Positions 42,994 through 52,479 are shown, numbered from the stretch's first letter. The stretch is DNA of 64,000 nucleotides from Sphingomonas sp. R647 (GCF_020177055.1 NZ_JAIQXT010000001.1:372001-436000), one strand, 5' to 3'. Numbers and translations: made by a program. The notes: generated by a model from the sequence alone, not told the origin.

Positions 42994-44283
42994 ATGAACA
43001 ACGCGCTCGGACTGCTCAAGGAGCGCCGGTTTCTCCCCCTGTTCGTCACGCAGTTCCTGGGGGCGTTCAACGACAATCTGTTCAAGACCGCGATGGTGCT
43101 GTTCGCCACCTATCAGGTGCTAAACGACCCGGAGACCGAGTTCGTCTTCAACGCGCTTGCCACCGGCGTGGCGCTGCTCCCGTTCGTGCTGCTCTCGGCA
43201 TTGTCGGGCCAGCTCGCCGATACCTATGACAAGGCACAGATCATCCGCATCGTGAAGACGGCGGAGATCGGCATCATGATCTTTGGCGGATGCGGCATCC
43301 TCGTGGCCAAGATGGGCTATCCGATGGTCGGCGTCGGCATGATGCTGGGCGCGGTGCTGATGCTCGGCACCCATTCGACCTTCTTCGGCCCGATCAAATA
43401 CGCGATCCTGCCTCAGCACCTCAAGGAGGACGAGGTGCTCGGCGGCACCGGCATGGTCGAGGCCGCGACCTATCTGTCGATCCTGCTCGGCACCGTGATC
43501 GCGGGCTGGGTGACGATCGAGACCGCCGGCTGGCTGACGCTGATCGTCGCCTTTATCGGCTGGTTTACCGGCCGCATGGTCCCGACCGCCCCGCGCCAGG
43601 GCGCGCAGCTCAAGCTCAACTTCAACCCCTTCACCGCATCGTGGCGGCTGATCGGCAACACGATGCACATCCCCCGCCTGTTCTGGGCGATCTGCGCGAT
43701 CAGCTTCTTCTGGACGATGGGGTCGGTGCTGATCGTCATCTTCACCCCGCTCGCCAAGAACGTGCTGACGTCCGACGAGCGCGTGGCGAGCCTGATGATC
43801 GCGACCTTCTCGGTCGGCGTCGCGATCGGGTCGGTGATCATCAACGCGATGCTGAAGGGGCGGATTTCCGCGAAGTTCTCGCCGATCTCGGTGATCGCGA
43901 TGGCGGTGTTCGTCGTCGCCTTCTCGTTCGAATCGAAACTCTGGGTCCGCGCGCCCGATGGCGGGCTCTACGACATGATGAGCTTCATCGTGATGCCTCA
44001 GGCGTGGATCGTGCTGGTGACCCTGATGGCGATCGCGATCGCGGGGGGCATGTTCGTGGTCCCGCTCTACGCCTTCCTCACCACAACGGTGACCAAGGAC
44101 CAGACTGCGCGGACGGTCGCCGCGAATAACATTGTCAACGCCTTTGGCATGGTGCTGGGCGCGCTGATGGTAATGGGGATTACAGCGCTGGGCGTCACGC
44201 CCGCGAATCAGCTGCTATTCGTCGCGGGGATGGCGATCATCTCGGCGTGGATCGCCCAGAAGCTGCACCGCATCTGCGACTAG
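42994..44283 (+). CDS. MFS transporter, LplT-like
   Basis: 429 residues, about 12 hydrophobic segments. The N-terminus RRFLPLFVTQFLGAFNDNLF is the signature of LplT-type lysophospholipid flippases, which occur alone or fused to an Aas acyltransferase. Here no acyltransferase domain or gene follows. Location beside pgsA is consistent with phospholipid handling. Substrate is inferred. Confidence 0.85.
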   Translation: MNNALGLLKERRFLPLFVTQFLGAFNDNLFKTAMVLFATYQVLNDPETEFVFNALATGVALLPFVLLSALSGQLADTYDKAQIIRIVKTAEIGIMIFGGCGILVAKMGYPMVGVGMMLGAVLMLGTHSTFFGPIKYAILPQHLKEDEVLGGTGMVEAATYLSILLGTVIAGWVTIETAGWLTLIVAFIGWFTGRMVPTAPRQGAQLKLNFNPFTASWRLIGNTMHIPRLFWAICAISFFWTMGSVLIVIFTPLAKNVLTSDERVASLMIATFSVGVAIGSVIINAMLKGRISAKFSPISVIAMAVFVVAFSFESKLWVRAPDGGLYDMMSFIVMPQAWIVLVTLMAIAIAGGMFVVPLYAFLTTTVTKDQTARTVAANNIVNAFGMVLGALMVMGITALGVTPANQLLFVAGMAIISAWIAQKLHRICD

Positions 44284-44314
44284 GCTCGTTTTCAGCTTCG
44301 CTGAAACGGCACCG

Positions 44315-44380
44315 GCCCGCTCCCCCACCCGGCCACCCAACGGCAGCGTATTCTATGGGTGGCCGGGTGGGGGAGCAGGC
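44315..44380. repeat. Long inverted repeat after the MFS gene
   Basis: GCCCGCTCCCCCACCCGGCC... (44315-44339) pairs with the 25-base arm ending GGGTGGGGGAGCAGGC (44356-44380), with one mismatch and a 16-base loop. A smaller hairpin TTTCAGC/GCTGAAA precedes it. It lies between convergent genes, likely as a bidirectional terminator or a dispersed palindromic element. Confidence 0.75.
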
Positions 44381-44391
44381 CGCTGCCGCCT

Positions 44392-44559
44392 TCAAAAAAT
44401 GAAGGTGTAAATACACACAAAGAACGCGGTGAAGCTCAAGGCGAAGAGCTTGAGATCACCCGCATCCTCACGGCGGCGGACTTCGGCGCGCACCTGCGGC
44501 AGGTTGGCGCGGAAGGGGTGGCTGCGGCTGGCGCCGGTCAGGATGAGTTCGCGTCGCAT
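44392..44559 (-). CDS. Small membrane protein, 55 residues
   Basis: A short gene encoding MRRELILTGASRSHPF, a basic middle (RAEVRRREDAGD) and a single C-terminal hydrophobic segment (LKLFALSFTAFFVCIYTFIF) that ends at the stop. Amphipathic-basic then transmembrane layout suggests a tail-anchored inner-membrane peptide. The coding bias is strong despite the length. Function unknown; downstream of tRNA-Ala on the same strand. Confidence 0.7.
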   Translation of the reverse strand: MRRELILTGASRSHPFRANLPQVRAEVRRREDAGDLKLFALSFTAFFVCIYTFIF

Positions 44560-44670
44560 GGCCGGAAGTTAACGCGCCGTTTACGCTTTCGGCCATCCCT
44601 AAAGGATCGTTAACGCCTGTGCCGATGCGGGACGGGTTTCACGGCGACGACACACGCCCGCCGGACAAAG

Positions 44671-44707
44671 AAAAGGCCGGATGCGCAATGCGCTCCGGCC
44701 GTTTCTT
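44671..44707 (-). terminator. Rho-independent terminator of tRNA-Ala
   Basis: On the minus strand the tRNA is followed within about 10 bases by CGGCCGGAGCGC, loop ATT, GCGCATCCGGCC and then TTTTCTTT. One bulged base. A classic intrinsic terminator. Confidence 0.8.
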
Positions 44708-44715
44708 GGAAGGGA

Positions 44716-44791
44716 TGGTGGAGCCGAGGGGGATCGAACCCCTGACCTCTGCAATGCCATTGCAGCGCTCTCCCAGCTGAGCTACGGCCCC
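44716..44791 (-). tRNA. tRNA-Ala (anticodon GGC)
   Basis: 76 nucleotides reading GGGGCCGTAGCTCAGCTGGG at the 5' end on the minus strand. The anticodon loop ATGGCAT gives GGC for GCC/GCU codons. T arm GGGGTTCGATCCCC; 3' end has discriminator A and encoded CCA. The acceptor stem pairs over seven bases with one G-T. Confidence 0.97.
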
Positions 44792-44851
44792 ATCCGTTCC
44801 GGGAAGGCGATGGCCTTTAGCAGCCATCGCGCGGTGTGCAACCGCTTTTTC

Positions 44852-45172
44852 TCAAGTTTCTTCGTTTGCATCCCCGGTATCGACGCCCAGGTCGTCGTCA
44901 CCGCCCAGATCGACGTCGTCATCGGGCGAACCCTCGGCGTCCTCGTCGATGTCCAGATCTTCGTCACCCAGATCGGTGTCGTCCTTCTTCACCTTCTCGA
45001 TGTCAGCCTTGACCGCCTCGAACGGCAGCGGCTGCTTGGACTTCAGGATCGGCTCCGGCTCCCACGCATAGCCGCAGCTGATGCAGGTTACCGGTTCATC
45101 CTTCGTCAGATCGTAAAAGCGGGTCGCGCATTTCGGGCAGCTCCGCTTCGTGCCCCATTCCGGCTTCACCAT
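44852..45172 (-). CDS. TIGR02300 family protein (FYDLN acid)
   Basis: 106 residues. N-terminus VKPEWGTKRSCPKCATRFYD with paired CPKC and CISC motifs (zinc ribbon) and the FYDL signature, followed by a long Asp/Glu-rich tail (DLGDEDLDIDEDAEG). Known as an alphaproteobacterial family of unknown role. ATG 45172 chosen by homology; ATG 45184 adds four residues. Divergent from aroA, as often seen in alphaproteobacteria. Confidence 0.9.
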   Translation of the reverse strand: MVKPEWGTKRSCPKCATRFYDLTKDEPVTCISCGYAWEPEPILKSKQPLPFEAVKADIEKVKKDDTDLGDEDLDIDEDAEGSPDDDVDLGGDDDLGVDTGDANEET

Positions 45173-45283
45173 GTGGCGTTCCATGCCTTTTTGTTCGAAA
45201 TTACTGGGATGACGGGAAACTAGTCCCCGTTGAAGTGGCGCGCGCCTTGCCATAGCGCAAGCCCCCTGTCAAAGCCGCCGCCG

Positions 45284-46618
45284 ATGAGCGCACATTCTCC
45301 CCTTCCCCTCGCCATTTCCGCCCGCGGGCCGCTGCGCGGTATCGTCACCGTTCCCGGCGACAAATCGATCAGCCACCGTTCGCTCATGTTTGCGGGCCTG
45401 GCGGTCGGCGAAAGCCGGATCGAAGGGCTGCTGGAGGGTGAGGACGTGCTCGCCACTGCGGCGGCAATGCGGGCGATGGGCGCACAGATCGAACGCGACG
45501 CAGACGGGGTGTGGCATGTCGCGGGCGTCGGCGTCGGCGGGCTGCTTCAGCCGCAGACGGCGCTGGAGATGGGCAATTCGGGCACGTCGACCCGCCTGCT
45601 GATGGGCCTTGTTGCCAGCCACCCGATCACCGCCACCTTCACCGGCGACGCGTCGCTGTCGAAACGCCCGATGGGCCGCGTGATCGACCCGCTCTCGGCG
45701 ATGGGTGCCGAGTTCACCTCAAGCCCCGGTGGGCGTCTGCCGCTCACCAAGCGCGGCCTGTGCCCCGCAGTGCCGATCGATTATACGCTTCCCGTCGCCT
45801 CGGCTCAGGTCAAGTCGGCGGTTCTGCTCGCCGGGCTCAACACCCCCGGCATCACCCGCGTGATCGAACCCGTACCGACCCGCGACCATAGCGAGCGGAT
45901 GCTGCGCGGCTTTGGCGCGGACCTGACCGTCGAGGAGACGCCACAAGGCCGCGTGATCGCGATTCGCGGCGAGGCAGAGCTTCAGCCACAGCAGATCGCG
46001 GTGCCCGGCGACCCCTCCTCGGCCGCCTTCTGGATGGTCGCAGCGTCGATCGTGCCCGGCTCCGACATCGTCATCGCCAATGTCGGGATGAACCCGACCC
46101 GCACCGGCATCATCACCGCGCTCAAGATGATGGGCGCGGATATCACCGAACTGAACCCGCGCATCGTCGGTGGCGAGCCGGTTGCAGACCTTCAGGTCCG
46201 CCACGCGCCGCTGTCCGCGATCGAAGTGCCGCCCGATCTCGCGCCGAGCATGATCGACGAATACCCCGTGCTGTTCGTCGCTGCTGCCTTTGCCAGCGGG
46301 CGCACGGTGGCGCGCGGTGCGGAGGAACTGCGGGTCAAGGAATCGGATCGAATCGCGGCGATGGTCGCTGCGCTCGCACCCAATGGTGTGCGACTTGAAG
46401 AGTTTGAGGACGGCCTCGCCATTCAGGGCAAGGGCGGCGAGCTGCTCCCCGGCGGCGCACAGATCGCCTCGAATCTCGATCATCGTATCGCGATGAGCAT
46501 GGCGGTGGCTGGACTCGGCGCGCGCGACGCGGTGACGATCGACGATGCCAGCCCGGTCGCGACCAGCTATCCGGGCTTTTTCCCAACCCTCGATCGACTG
46601 ACCGACCACCAGCCATGA
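45284..46618 (+). CDS. aroA: 3-phosphoshikimate 1-carboxyvinyltransferase (EPSP synthase)
   Basis: 444 residues; sixth step of the shikimate pathway. Motifs [62 protein letters not shown] and [13 protein letters not shown] are present. ATG at 45284 is preferred to the longer frame. Its 3' end overlaps cmk (ATGA). Confidence 0.96.
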   Translation: MSAHSPLPLAISARGPLRGIVTVPGDKSISHRSLMFAGLAVGESRIEGLLEGEDVLATAAAMRAMGAQIERDADGVWHVAGVGVGGLLQPQTALEMGNSGTSTRLLMGLVASHPITATFTGDASLSKRPMGRVIDPLSAMGAEFTSSPGGRLPLTKRGLCPAVPIDYTLPVASAQVKSAVLLAGLNTPGITRVIEPVPTRDHSERMLRGFGADLTVEETPQGRVIAIRGEAELQPQQIAVPGDPSSAAFWMVAASIVPGSDIVIANVGMNPTRTGIITALKMMGADITELNPRIVGGEPVADLQVRHAPLSAIEVPPDLAPSMIDEYPVLFVAAAFASGRTVARGAEELRVKESDRIAAMVAALAPNGVRLEEFEDGLAIQGKGGELLPGGAQIASNLDHRIAMSMAVAGLGARDAVTIDDASPVATSYPGFFPTLDRLTDHQP

Positions 46619-47253
46619 TCATTGCCGTCGACGGACCCGCTGCTTCCGGTAAGGGCACCATCGCCCGCGCACTCGCGCGTCATTTCGCCCTCCCGCATCT
46701 CGACACCGGCCTGCTCTATCGCGCTGTCGCGGCGACGGTGCTGCGCGACGAGCTCGACCCGACGCAGGAGGCAGACGCGGTTGCCGCCACCAGTTTCGAT
46801 GATCTGCTGCTCGCCGACGAATGGCTGCGCACCGATGAGGTCGGCAAGGCCGCGTCGATCGTCTCCGCCCACCCGCTGGTCCGCGCCGCGCTGCTTCAGC
46901 GGCAAAAGCGCTTCGCCGCCCAGCCGGCCGGCGCGATCCTCGACGGGCGCGACATCGGCACCGTCATCGCACCGGACGCCGACGCCAAGCTGTTCGTCAA
47001 GGCGACCCCGATGATTCGCGCGCGCCGCCGCCACGCTGAATTGCGCAAGGGCGGATCAAGCGTCAGCCTCGACCGCGTCCTCACCGACATCCGCACGCGG
47101 GACGAACGCGACAGCAAGCGCACCGAAGCCCCGTTGGTCGCGGCCCCAGACGCGGCGGTGCTGGACACCAGCTTCCTCTCGATCGAAGCGGCGGTGCAGA
47201 AGGCGATCCAGCTGGTTGAAGCGCAACTCGCACAAAACGCCGCTACGCACTGA
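46615..47253 (+). CDS. cmk: (d)CMP kinase
   Basis: 212 residues; phosphorylates CMP and dCMP. P-loop [18 protein letters not shown] at the N-terminus, [11 protein letters not shown] and [13 protein letters not shown] follow. In many proteobacteria rpsA comes next; here the genes after it are the oppositely oriented ccm cluster, only two bases away from the cycH stop. Confidence 0.95.
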   Translation: MIIAVDGPAASGKGTIARALARHFALPHLDTGLLYRAVAATVLRDELDPTQEADAVAATSFDDLLLADEWLRTDEVGKAASIVSAHPLVRAALLQRQKRFAAQPAGAILDGRDIGTVIAPDADAKLFVKATPMIRARRRHAELRKGGSSVSLDRVLTDIRTRDERDSKRTEAPLVAAPDAAVLDTSFLSIEAAVQKAIQLVEAQLAQNAATH

Positions 47254-47255
47254 TC

Positions 47256-47909
47256 CTATTCAGCTGGGCGCTGAGCTGCCTGCGCACGCATCGCCGCCAA
47301 CATCCGGGCCCGGGTCAGCGCCCCCGCAATGTCGCCACGATACTCCGCCCGTTCCGGCGTCAGCTGATAGGCGCGCATCAACAATGGAATTGCTGCCTCC
47401 GGCTGCCCCACCCGCGCCTGCGCCATGCCGTAGAAGAAGAACGGCCCGGGATGTTTCGGCGCCAACGTGGTCGCGCGGCGAAAGGCTAGGCCGGCCGCAG
47501 GCGACATCGTCCCCTGATCGGCCTCAACGAGCGTCATGCCGAGCCACGTCCACAGCGCGGCATTCTGCGGCTGCTGGCGCACAGCGCCCAGCATCATCCG
47601 CGCCGCGCTATCGGGATTGCCTGTGCGGATCAGCGCATCGGCGGGGAAAAAGGCCGTGTCGAGCGACGTGAACTGCCCGAACATCGCCCCGCGCAGCTTA
47701 CGCATCCGCGCGACGCCCTCATCATCCACCGCTGCAGCCTTGCTCGCCGCCGGTGCCCCAGCCAGTCCCGGCTTGGCCTGAAGCGCATAGCCGGTCGCGC
47801 CGAGCATCAGCGCAGCCGCGCCAAAGCTCCACAAGGCGCGCGGTGCCCCGAACAGCGCCAACAGGCCGAACGCGGCGGCACCCACCAGCGCCAGCATCAC
47901 CCAACCCAT
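47256..47909 (-). CDS. cycH: Cytochrome c maturation TPR protein, CycH/CcmI-like
   Basis: 217 residues. Two N-terminal hydrophobic segments (MGWVMLALVGAAAFGLLALF and WSFGAAALMLGATGYAL), then TPR-like repeats (AALWTWLGMTLVEADQG, PGPFFFYGMAQARVGQPEAA). This resembles the apocytochrome chaperone CcmI/CycH. ATG 47909 is chosen because GGAGG lies eight bases before it and it overlaps the ccmH stop by one base. Last gene of the ccm operon. Confidence 0.8.
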   Translation of the reverse strand: MGWVMLALVGAAAFGLLALFGAPRALWSFGAAALMLGATGYALQAKPGLAGAPAASKAAAVDDEGVARMRKLRGAMFGQFTSLDTAFFPADALIRTGNPDSAARMMLGAVRQQPQNAALWTWLGMTLVEADQGTMSPAAGLAFRRATTLAPKHPGPFFFYGMAQARVGQPEAAIPLLMRAYQLTPERAEYRGDIAGALTRARMLAAMRAQAAQRPAE

Positions 47910-48286
47910 CAGCTGCGCCTCCACCGGAAACTACCCCGCGCGACCCATAGCCCCAGCGCCAGCAACAACAGCGGCGCCAGCCACAAGGGCGCGGTCGCCC
48001 AGCTTAACGGCGGGTCATAGGTCACATAGCTGCCATAGCGTTCGATCAGCCACGCGCGCACATCTTCGGGCTTCTCGCCCGCCGCGATCTTCTGGCGCAC
48101 CACGCGGCGCATGTCCGCCGCCATCGACACGTCACTGTCGGCGATCGACTGGCCCTGACAGACCAGGCAGCGCAGCTCGAACATCAGTTCCGCCGCGGCT
48201 TCCTCCTGCCGCGCATCGGGCAGCTGGGTATAGCCAAGATCGGCGGGCGCGCCCGCGGCCAACGCAATGGCCAGGATCAGGCTCAT
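47909..48286 (-). CDS. ccmH: Cytochrome c-type biogenesis protein CcmH
   Basis: 125 residues. Signal peptide, the redox motif RCLVCQGQSIADSD that reduces apocytochrome c, a helical bundle, then a C-terminal membrane segment (APLWLAPLLLLALGLWVA). Works with CcmF and CcmI in heme ligation. Overlaps ccmG by four bases. Confidence 0.94.
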   Translation of the reverse strand: MSLILAIALAAGAPADLGYTQLPDARQEEAAAELMFELRCLVCQGQSIADSDVSMAADMRRVVRQKIAAGEKPEDVRAWLIERYGSYVTYDPPLSWATAPLWLAPLLLLALGLWVARGSFRWRRS

Positions 48287-48810
48287 CGTGCAGCCTCCAG
48301 CGCGGCGAGCAGCTTGGGCACATCATCCTCACGGATATCGCCGATATGCTGCATCGCGATCCGGCCCTGCCCGTCGATCACGAAGGTTTCGGGCACGCCC
48401 GATGAACCAAGGCCGATCTGCACCACGCGCTGCCGATCATCGCCGATGCGGGCGTATGGGTCGCCGTGGCGCGACAGGAACGCTGCAACCGCCTCGGGCG
48501 TATCGGCGATAGCCACCGCGTCGATCTGTGCGCCAGCGGCCTTGAGCTGCATCAGCTGCGGTGCCTCGGCAATGCACGGCACGCACCAGCTGGCAAAGAC
48601 GTTGAGCAGGCGCGGCTTGCCGGTGGCAAGGTCGGCGCGGGTCAGCCCCGGCTTGCCCTGCACCATCGCGGGCAGCGTGAACTCCGGCAGCGGCTTGCCG
48701 ACCAGTGCCGACTTCACCACCGTCTCGCCCGTCCCGCGCAGTCCATAGACCGCCACGGCCACCAGACTGACAAAGCCGATCAGCGGCAGCCACAGCTTCC
48801 AGCGGCTCAT
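48283..48810 (-). CDS. ccmG: Thiol:disulfide interchange protein CcmG/DsbE
   Basis: 175 residues; membrane-anchored periplasmic thioredoxin-like protein (anchor LWLPLIGFVSLVAVAVYGL) with active site FASWCVPCIAEAP. Reduces CcmH or apocytochrome c during heme attachment. ATG 48810 overlaps the ccmF stop; longer frames run through ccmF. Confidence 0.94.
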   Translation of the reverse strand: MSRWKLWLPLIGFVSLVAVAVYGLRGTGETVVKSALVGKPLPEFTLPAMVQGKPGLTRADLATGKPRLLNVFASWCVPCIAEAPQLMQLKAAGAQIDAVAIADTPEAVAAFLSRHGDPYARIGDDRQRVVQIGLGSSGVPETFVIDGQGRIAMQHIGDIREDDVPKLLAALEAAR

Positions 48811-50744
48811 ACCGCGTCCTCCCGCCGCCGCGCATTGCGGCGCGTGCGGAACAGCCGCCCGAACAGCGACAGCGCACCGCCCAGCGCGATCAGCCCGCCC
48901 CCGAACCAGATCAACGTCACGAACGGCTTCCACCACATCCGCAGCTGCCAGCGCCCCTGCGCATCCTGCTCGCCCAGCACGGCATAGAGCTGCCCATCCC
49001 ACCGCGTCGCAATCGCGGCTTCGGCGGTATCGGTTGGCGGCGAGGCATAGAAGCGGCGTTGCGGGCGCAACAGGATCGTCGGGCGCTCGTCCCGACGCGC
49101 GGTCACCCGACCCTCGACCGCCGACCAGTTATCGCCGACCGCCGGACCAACACCGTCCAGCACCACGCGCCACGGCCCGACCTGATAAGGCTGGCCATAA
49201 ACCGCCGCGACCAGCCGCTCCTTGGTAAAGGCACTGTCCGCCGCCATCCCGGCAAGGCTAACCGCCACACCGAAATGCGCGACCACCATGCCCCAGGTGA
49301 ACAGCGGCGTGCGCAGCAGGTTGCGCTTCCACAGCGGGGCAAAGCTCGCAATGGTCAGCCCCGCCGCGAGGCCCAGCGCGACGATCTCCATCCAACCCGT
49401 GCCCGGTGCGAGCACGAAGGTCGCCGCCATCGCCAGCATCGCCACCGCGACCGGCACGGTCAGCTTCGTCAGCAACCCGTTCGCATCGTCACGCCGCCAC
49501 TTGAGCAGCGGCCCCGCCGCCATTGCGGCAACCAGCACCAGCGCAACCGGTCCCGCCGTCTTGTTGAAGAAGGGCGGCCCCACCGACAATTGCTCGCCCA
49601 TCGCCTGCGCAACAATCGGATACAGCGTCCCGATCAGCACGATGCCAAGAATGACGGTCAGCAACAGGTTGTTGAGCACCAACCCACCCTCACGGCTCAG
49701 CGGATCAAACCCCTGCCCCGCACGGACGGTACCCGCCCGCAGCGCGAACAGCAGCAGTGCCCCGCCGATATAGAGCGCGAGCAGCACCAGAATGAACGAC
49801 CCGCGCGTCGGATCGACAGCGAAGGCGTGCACGCTGGTCAGGATGCCCGACCGCACAAGGAACGTGCCCAGCATCGACATCGAGAAGGCGACAACCGCCA
49901 GCATCAGCGTCCAGGCGCGCAAGCCGTCGCGCGCAGCCAGCACATTGACCGAATGGAGCAGCGCGGTCGCGGCGAGCCACGGCATCAGCGAGGCATTCTC
50001 GACCGGATCCCAGAACCACCAGCCGCCCCAGCCCAGCTCATAATAAGCCCAGTAGCTGCCCGCCGTGATCCCGATCGTCAGGAATACCCACGCCGCCAGC
50101 ACCCATGGCCGCATCGCGCGCGCAAAGGCCGGACCGACCACGCCCGTCACCATCGCACCGACCGCGAAGGAAAACGCGACCGACAAACCGACATAACCAA
50201 AATACAGCGTCGGCGGGTGGAAGGCGAGGCCCGGGTCCTGCAACAACGGGTTGAGGCCCAGCCCGTCCAGCGCCGGCGGATCGAGCCGCATGAACGGGTT
50301 CGAAGCGATCAGCAGAAAGGCATAGAAGCCCAGCGCAATCGCCGCCTGCGCACCCAGCGTCGCGGTCAACGTCGCGCGATCCAGCTGCCGCTCCAGCAGC
50401 GCAATCGCTCCGCCCGACAGCGCCAGCACGGTCACCCACAGCAGCATCGAGCCTTCATGGTTCCCCCATGCGCCCGCGATTTTGTACAGCATCGGCTTGG
50501 CCGAATGGCTGTTCTGCGCGACCAACAGCACCGACATGTCCGACTGGACGAACAGCGTGATCAGCAACGCAAAGGACAAGGCCGCAAGCAACCCCTGAAC
50601 GATCGCGACCGGACGCACTGCGGCGATCAGATCATTGCCCGACGCGCTCGCCTGCAGCCGCAGCCCCAGCGCGGCCGCGACGAGCTGGAGCAATGCCAGC
50701 GCCGCTGCAAACCATAAGGCGGCAAGGCCCGCTTCGGCGATCAT
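48807..50744 (-). CDS. ccmF: Heme lyase CcmF
   Basis: 645 residues, many membrane segments. The heme-handling WWD motif is in WGGWWFWDPVENASLMPWLA, with conserved His-containing loops (FHPPTLYFGYVG, HSVNVLAARDGL). Attaches heme from CcmE to apocytochrome c. Overlaps ccmE and ccmG by four bases each. Confidence 0.95.
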   Translation of the reverse strand: MIAEAGLAALWFAAALALLQLVAAALGLRLQASASGNDLIAAVRPVAIVQGLLAALSFALLITLFVQSDMSVLLVAQNSHSAKPMLYKIAGAWGNHEGSMLLWVTVLALSGGAIALLERQLDRATLTATLGAQAAIALGFYAFLLIASNPFMRLDPPALDGLGLNPLLQDPGLAFHPPTLYFGYVGLSVAFSFAVGAMVTGVVGPAFARAMRPWVLAAWVFLTIGITAGSYWAYYELGWGGWWFWDPVENASLMPWLAATALLHSVNVLAARDGLRAWTLMLAVVAFSMSMLGTFLVRSGILTSVHAFAVDPTRGSFILVLLALYIGGALLLFALRAGTVRAGQGFDPLSREGGLVLNNLLLTVILGIVLIGTLYPIVAQAMGEQLSVGPPFFNKTAGPVALVLVAAMAAGPLLKWRRDDANGLLTKLTVPVAVAMLAMAATFVLAPGTGWMEIVALGLAAGLTIASFAPLWKRNLLRTPLFTWGMVVAHFGVAVSLAGMAADSAFTKERLVAAVYGQPYQVGPWRVVLDGVGPAVGDNWSAVEGRVTARRDERPTILLRPQRRFYASPPTDTAEAAIATRWDGQLYAVLGEQDAQGRWQLRMWWKPFVTLIWFGGGLIALGGALSLFGRLFRTRRNARRREDAV

Positions 50745-51175
50745 CGCGTGCTCGCTTCCGGCGGCGGCATCTTGTCGGCAATCTCGGGCGGCATGTAGCG
50801 CTCGTCATGCTTGGCGAGCAGGTTGTCCGCGGTGAAGCTGCCATCGGGCATGAACTTGCCTTCCGCGACCACGCCCGACCCTTCCTTGAACAGGTCCGGC
50901 GCGACCCCGGTGAAGCGCACCGGGACCGTCCCGGCATTGTCCGCGACGACGAACGTGATGGTGATGCCATCGGACAGCTTCTTGATGCTGCCCGTCTGCA
51001 CCATCCCGCCCAGCCGCACCGCCTTGCCCGGTTCGGGCGTCTTGGTCGCCAGGTCGCTCGGCGTGTAAAAGAATGCCGCCTGATCGCGCAGTGCCGACAG
51101 CGCCAGCCCGCTCGCGCCGCCGATCGCGGCGAGCGCTAGCAGCCCGAGCATCAGCCGCTGGTGCTTTGCCTTCAT
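50741..51175 (-). CDS. ccmE: Periplasmic heme chaperone CcmE
   Basis: 144 residues with one N-terminal membrane anchor (LMLGLLALAAIGGASGLAL) and an OB-fold. The heme-binding His-Tyr region is AKHDERYMPPE, matching the HxxxY motif. ATG 51175 overlaps the ccmD stop. A much longer frame would run through ccmD and is rejected. Confidence 0.95.
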   Translation of the reverse strand: MKAKHQRLMLGLLALAAIGGASGLALSALRDQAAFFYTPSDLATKTPEPGKAVRLGGMVQTGSIKKLSDGITITFVVADNAGTVPVRFTGVAPDLFKEGSGVVAEGKFMPDGSFTADNLLAKHDERYMPPEIADKMPPPEASTR

Positions 51176-51303
51176 CTCCGGTCCCTCAAAGCATCGGCTG
51201 CGGCTTCCGCGCGGCGCATCGCGCGCCAGCTCGCCAGTGACAGTCCGCCAATCCCCAGCGTCACGACCGCATAAGCGGCGAGAATGAATGGCCAATGGTT
51301 CAC
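51172..51303 (-). CDS. ccmD: Heme exporter protein CcmD
   Basis: 43 residues from GTG 51303: VNHWPFILAAYAVVTLGIGG, then a membrane helix end and a basic cytoplasmic tail (WRAMRRAEAAADALRDRR). This is the standard CcmD layout; it helps release heme-loaded CcmE from the CcmABC complex. It fills the gap between ccmC and ccmE and overlaps the ccmE start by four bases. Confidence 0.9.
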   Translation of the reverse strand: MNHWPFILAAYAVVTLGIGGLSLASWRAMRRAEAAADALRDRR

Positions 51304-51310
51304 GACGTTG

Positions 51311-52030
51311 TCATCCTTGGGCCATACGCCGGATCCGCGCCTCTACCCGCTGCTCGGCAAGGATCGCCCGCATCCGCATCAGCACGATCCCGCCGAACAG
51401 CAGCGAGAATCCGCCAAGCGTCAGCAGCAGCGGCCACAGCATCGAATCATGGATGGTCGATTTGGTCAGCGTCAGGCTTTGCCCCTGATGCAGCGTGTTC
51501 CACCACACCACCGAATAGCGGATCACCGGCAGCAGCACCGTTCCCGCGATCCCGAACAGCGCCGGGATCCGCCCGTCCCCACCGCGCTCGCGATCCGCAC
51601 GCTCCAGCGCGATCCATGCGATATAGATGAAGAACAGCAGTAACATCGATGTAAGCCGCCCGTCCCACTGCCACCAGGTGCCCCAGGTCGGCCGCCCCCA
51701 GATCGACCCGGTAATCAGGCACAGCGCCGCAAACATCGCCCCCACCGGAGCCGTCGCGCGCGCCGCCACCATCGCCAGCGGATGCCGCCAGACGAGATAG
51801 GCAAAGCACGCAATCGCTAGCGCGCTCCATCCCCCCATCCCCAGCCACGCGCTCGGCACATGGATGTAGAGGATGCGGACGCTTTCCTTCTGCAGATAGT
51901 CCGGCGGGGTCTGCGTCAGCCCGCCCCATGCCCCGACAAGCGTCAGCAGCAGCCCGCTCCAGAACAGGATGGGCGTCAACGGGCGCGCGATCTTCAGGAA
52001 GCGCGTGGGGTTGGCGAGAGCATGGATCAC
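51311..52030 (-). CDS. ccmC: Heme ABC transporter permease CcmC
   Basis: 239 residues with six hydrophobic segments. The tryptophan-rich heme motif WGTWWQWDGRLTSMLL and the flanking His residues (YIHVPSAWLGMGG, WWNTLHQG) are intact. Presents heme to CcmE. Start is GTG 52030. First gene of the operon; ccmA and ccmB are not adjacent and must lie elsewhere. Confidence 0.94.
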   Translation of the reverse strand: MIHALANPTRFLKIARPLTPILFWSGLLLTLVGAWGGLTQTPPDYLQKESVRILYIHVPSAWLGMGGWSALAIACFAYLVWRHPLAMVAARATAPVGAMFAALCLITGSIWGRPTWGTWWQWDGRLTSMLLLFFIYIAWIALERADRERGGDGRIPALFGIAGTVLLPVIRYSVVWWNTLHQGQSLTLTKSTIHDSMLWPLLLTLGGFSLLFGGIVLMRMRAILAEQRVEARIRRMAQG

Positions 52031-52098
52031 GGCGTTTCGTCGCTCTTAAGCGGATTCGCCGGCAAGTCCAAACAGGATGTGCGTTGATGCGCGCCCGA

Positions 52099-52425
52099 TC
52101 AGGCGGCGAGCATCTCGAACTCGTCCTCGCTCAGCGGTATCTGGAATTCGAGGCCGGCTTCGAAGTCGTTCGACCACACGACGCGCGCGGCCCAGTGGCC
52201 GACATGCGGCAAGGTCAGCCAGATGATCGAATCGCGCCGGATCGCCGAATAGGTCTCGATCTTTGCGCCATTCGTCGACAGGTCGACGACCTTGCACAGC
52301 GCCCGGTCAAGACCACCCCGACCCACCTTGGCATCAAGCGACACCGGCGCGCGCGGCGCGCGGCGGCGACCCAGCACTGCCGGTTCGAACTCTGCGGTGA
52401 AACTGCGTTTGCCCGTGGAAACCAT
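52099..52425 (-). CDS. PilZ domain protein
   Basis: 108 residues, essentially one PilZ domain. The cyclic-di-GMP binding pattern is visible: RRRAPRAPV near the N-terminus and DLSTNGAKIE later. Likely a c-di-GMP effector; target unknown. Stand-alone gene between ccmC and rpmE. Confidence 0.88.
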   Translation of the reverse strand: MVSTGKRSFTAEFEPAVLGRRRAPRAPVSLDAKVGRGGLDRALCKVVDLSTNGAKIETYSAIRRDSIIWLTLPHVGHWAARVVWSNDFEAGLEFQIPLSEDEFEMLAA

Positions 52426-52479
52426 GCGGGCAGCCTAGGCCGCGATGGCTAAAGCCGCGTTAACGGCTTCCCGAAACGC

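Noticed and set aside
44315..44380. Inverted repeat considered as the end of an insertion sequence
   Set aside because: No transposase gene or target duplication nearby; the arms face each other over 16 bases, as in a hairpin rather than element ends.
49059..50717. A 552-residue plus-strand frame opposite ccmF
   Set aside because: Arg/Gln/His-rich antisense shadow of ccmF, with no domain or plausible start.
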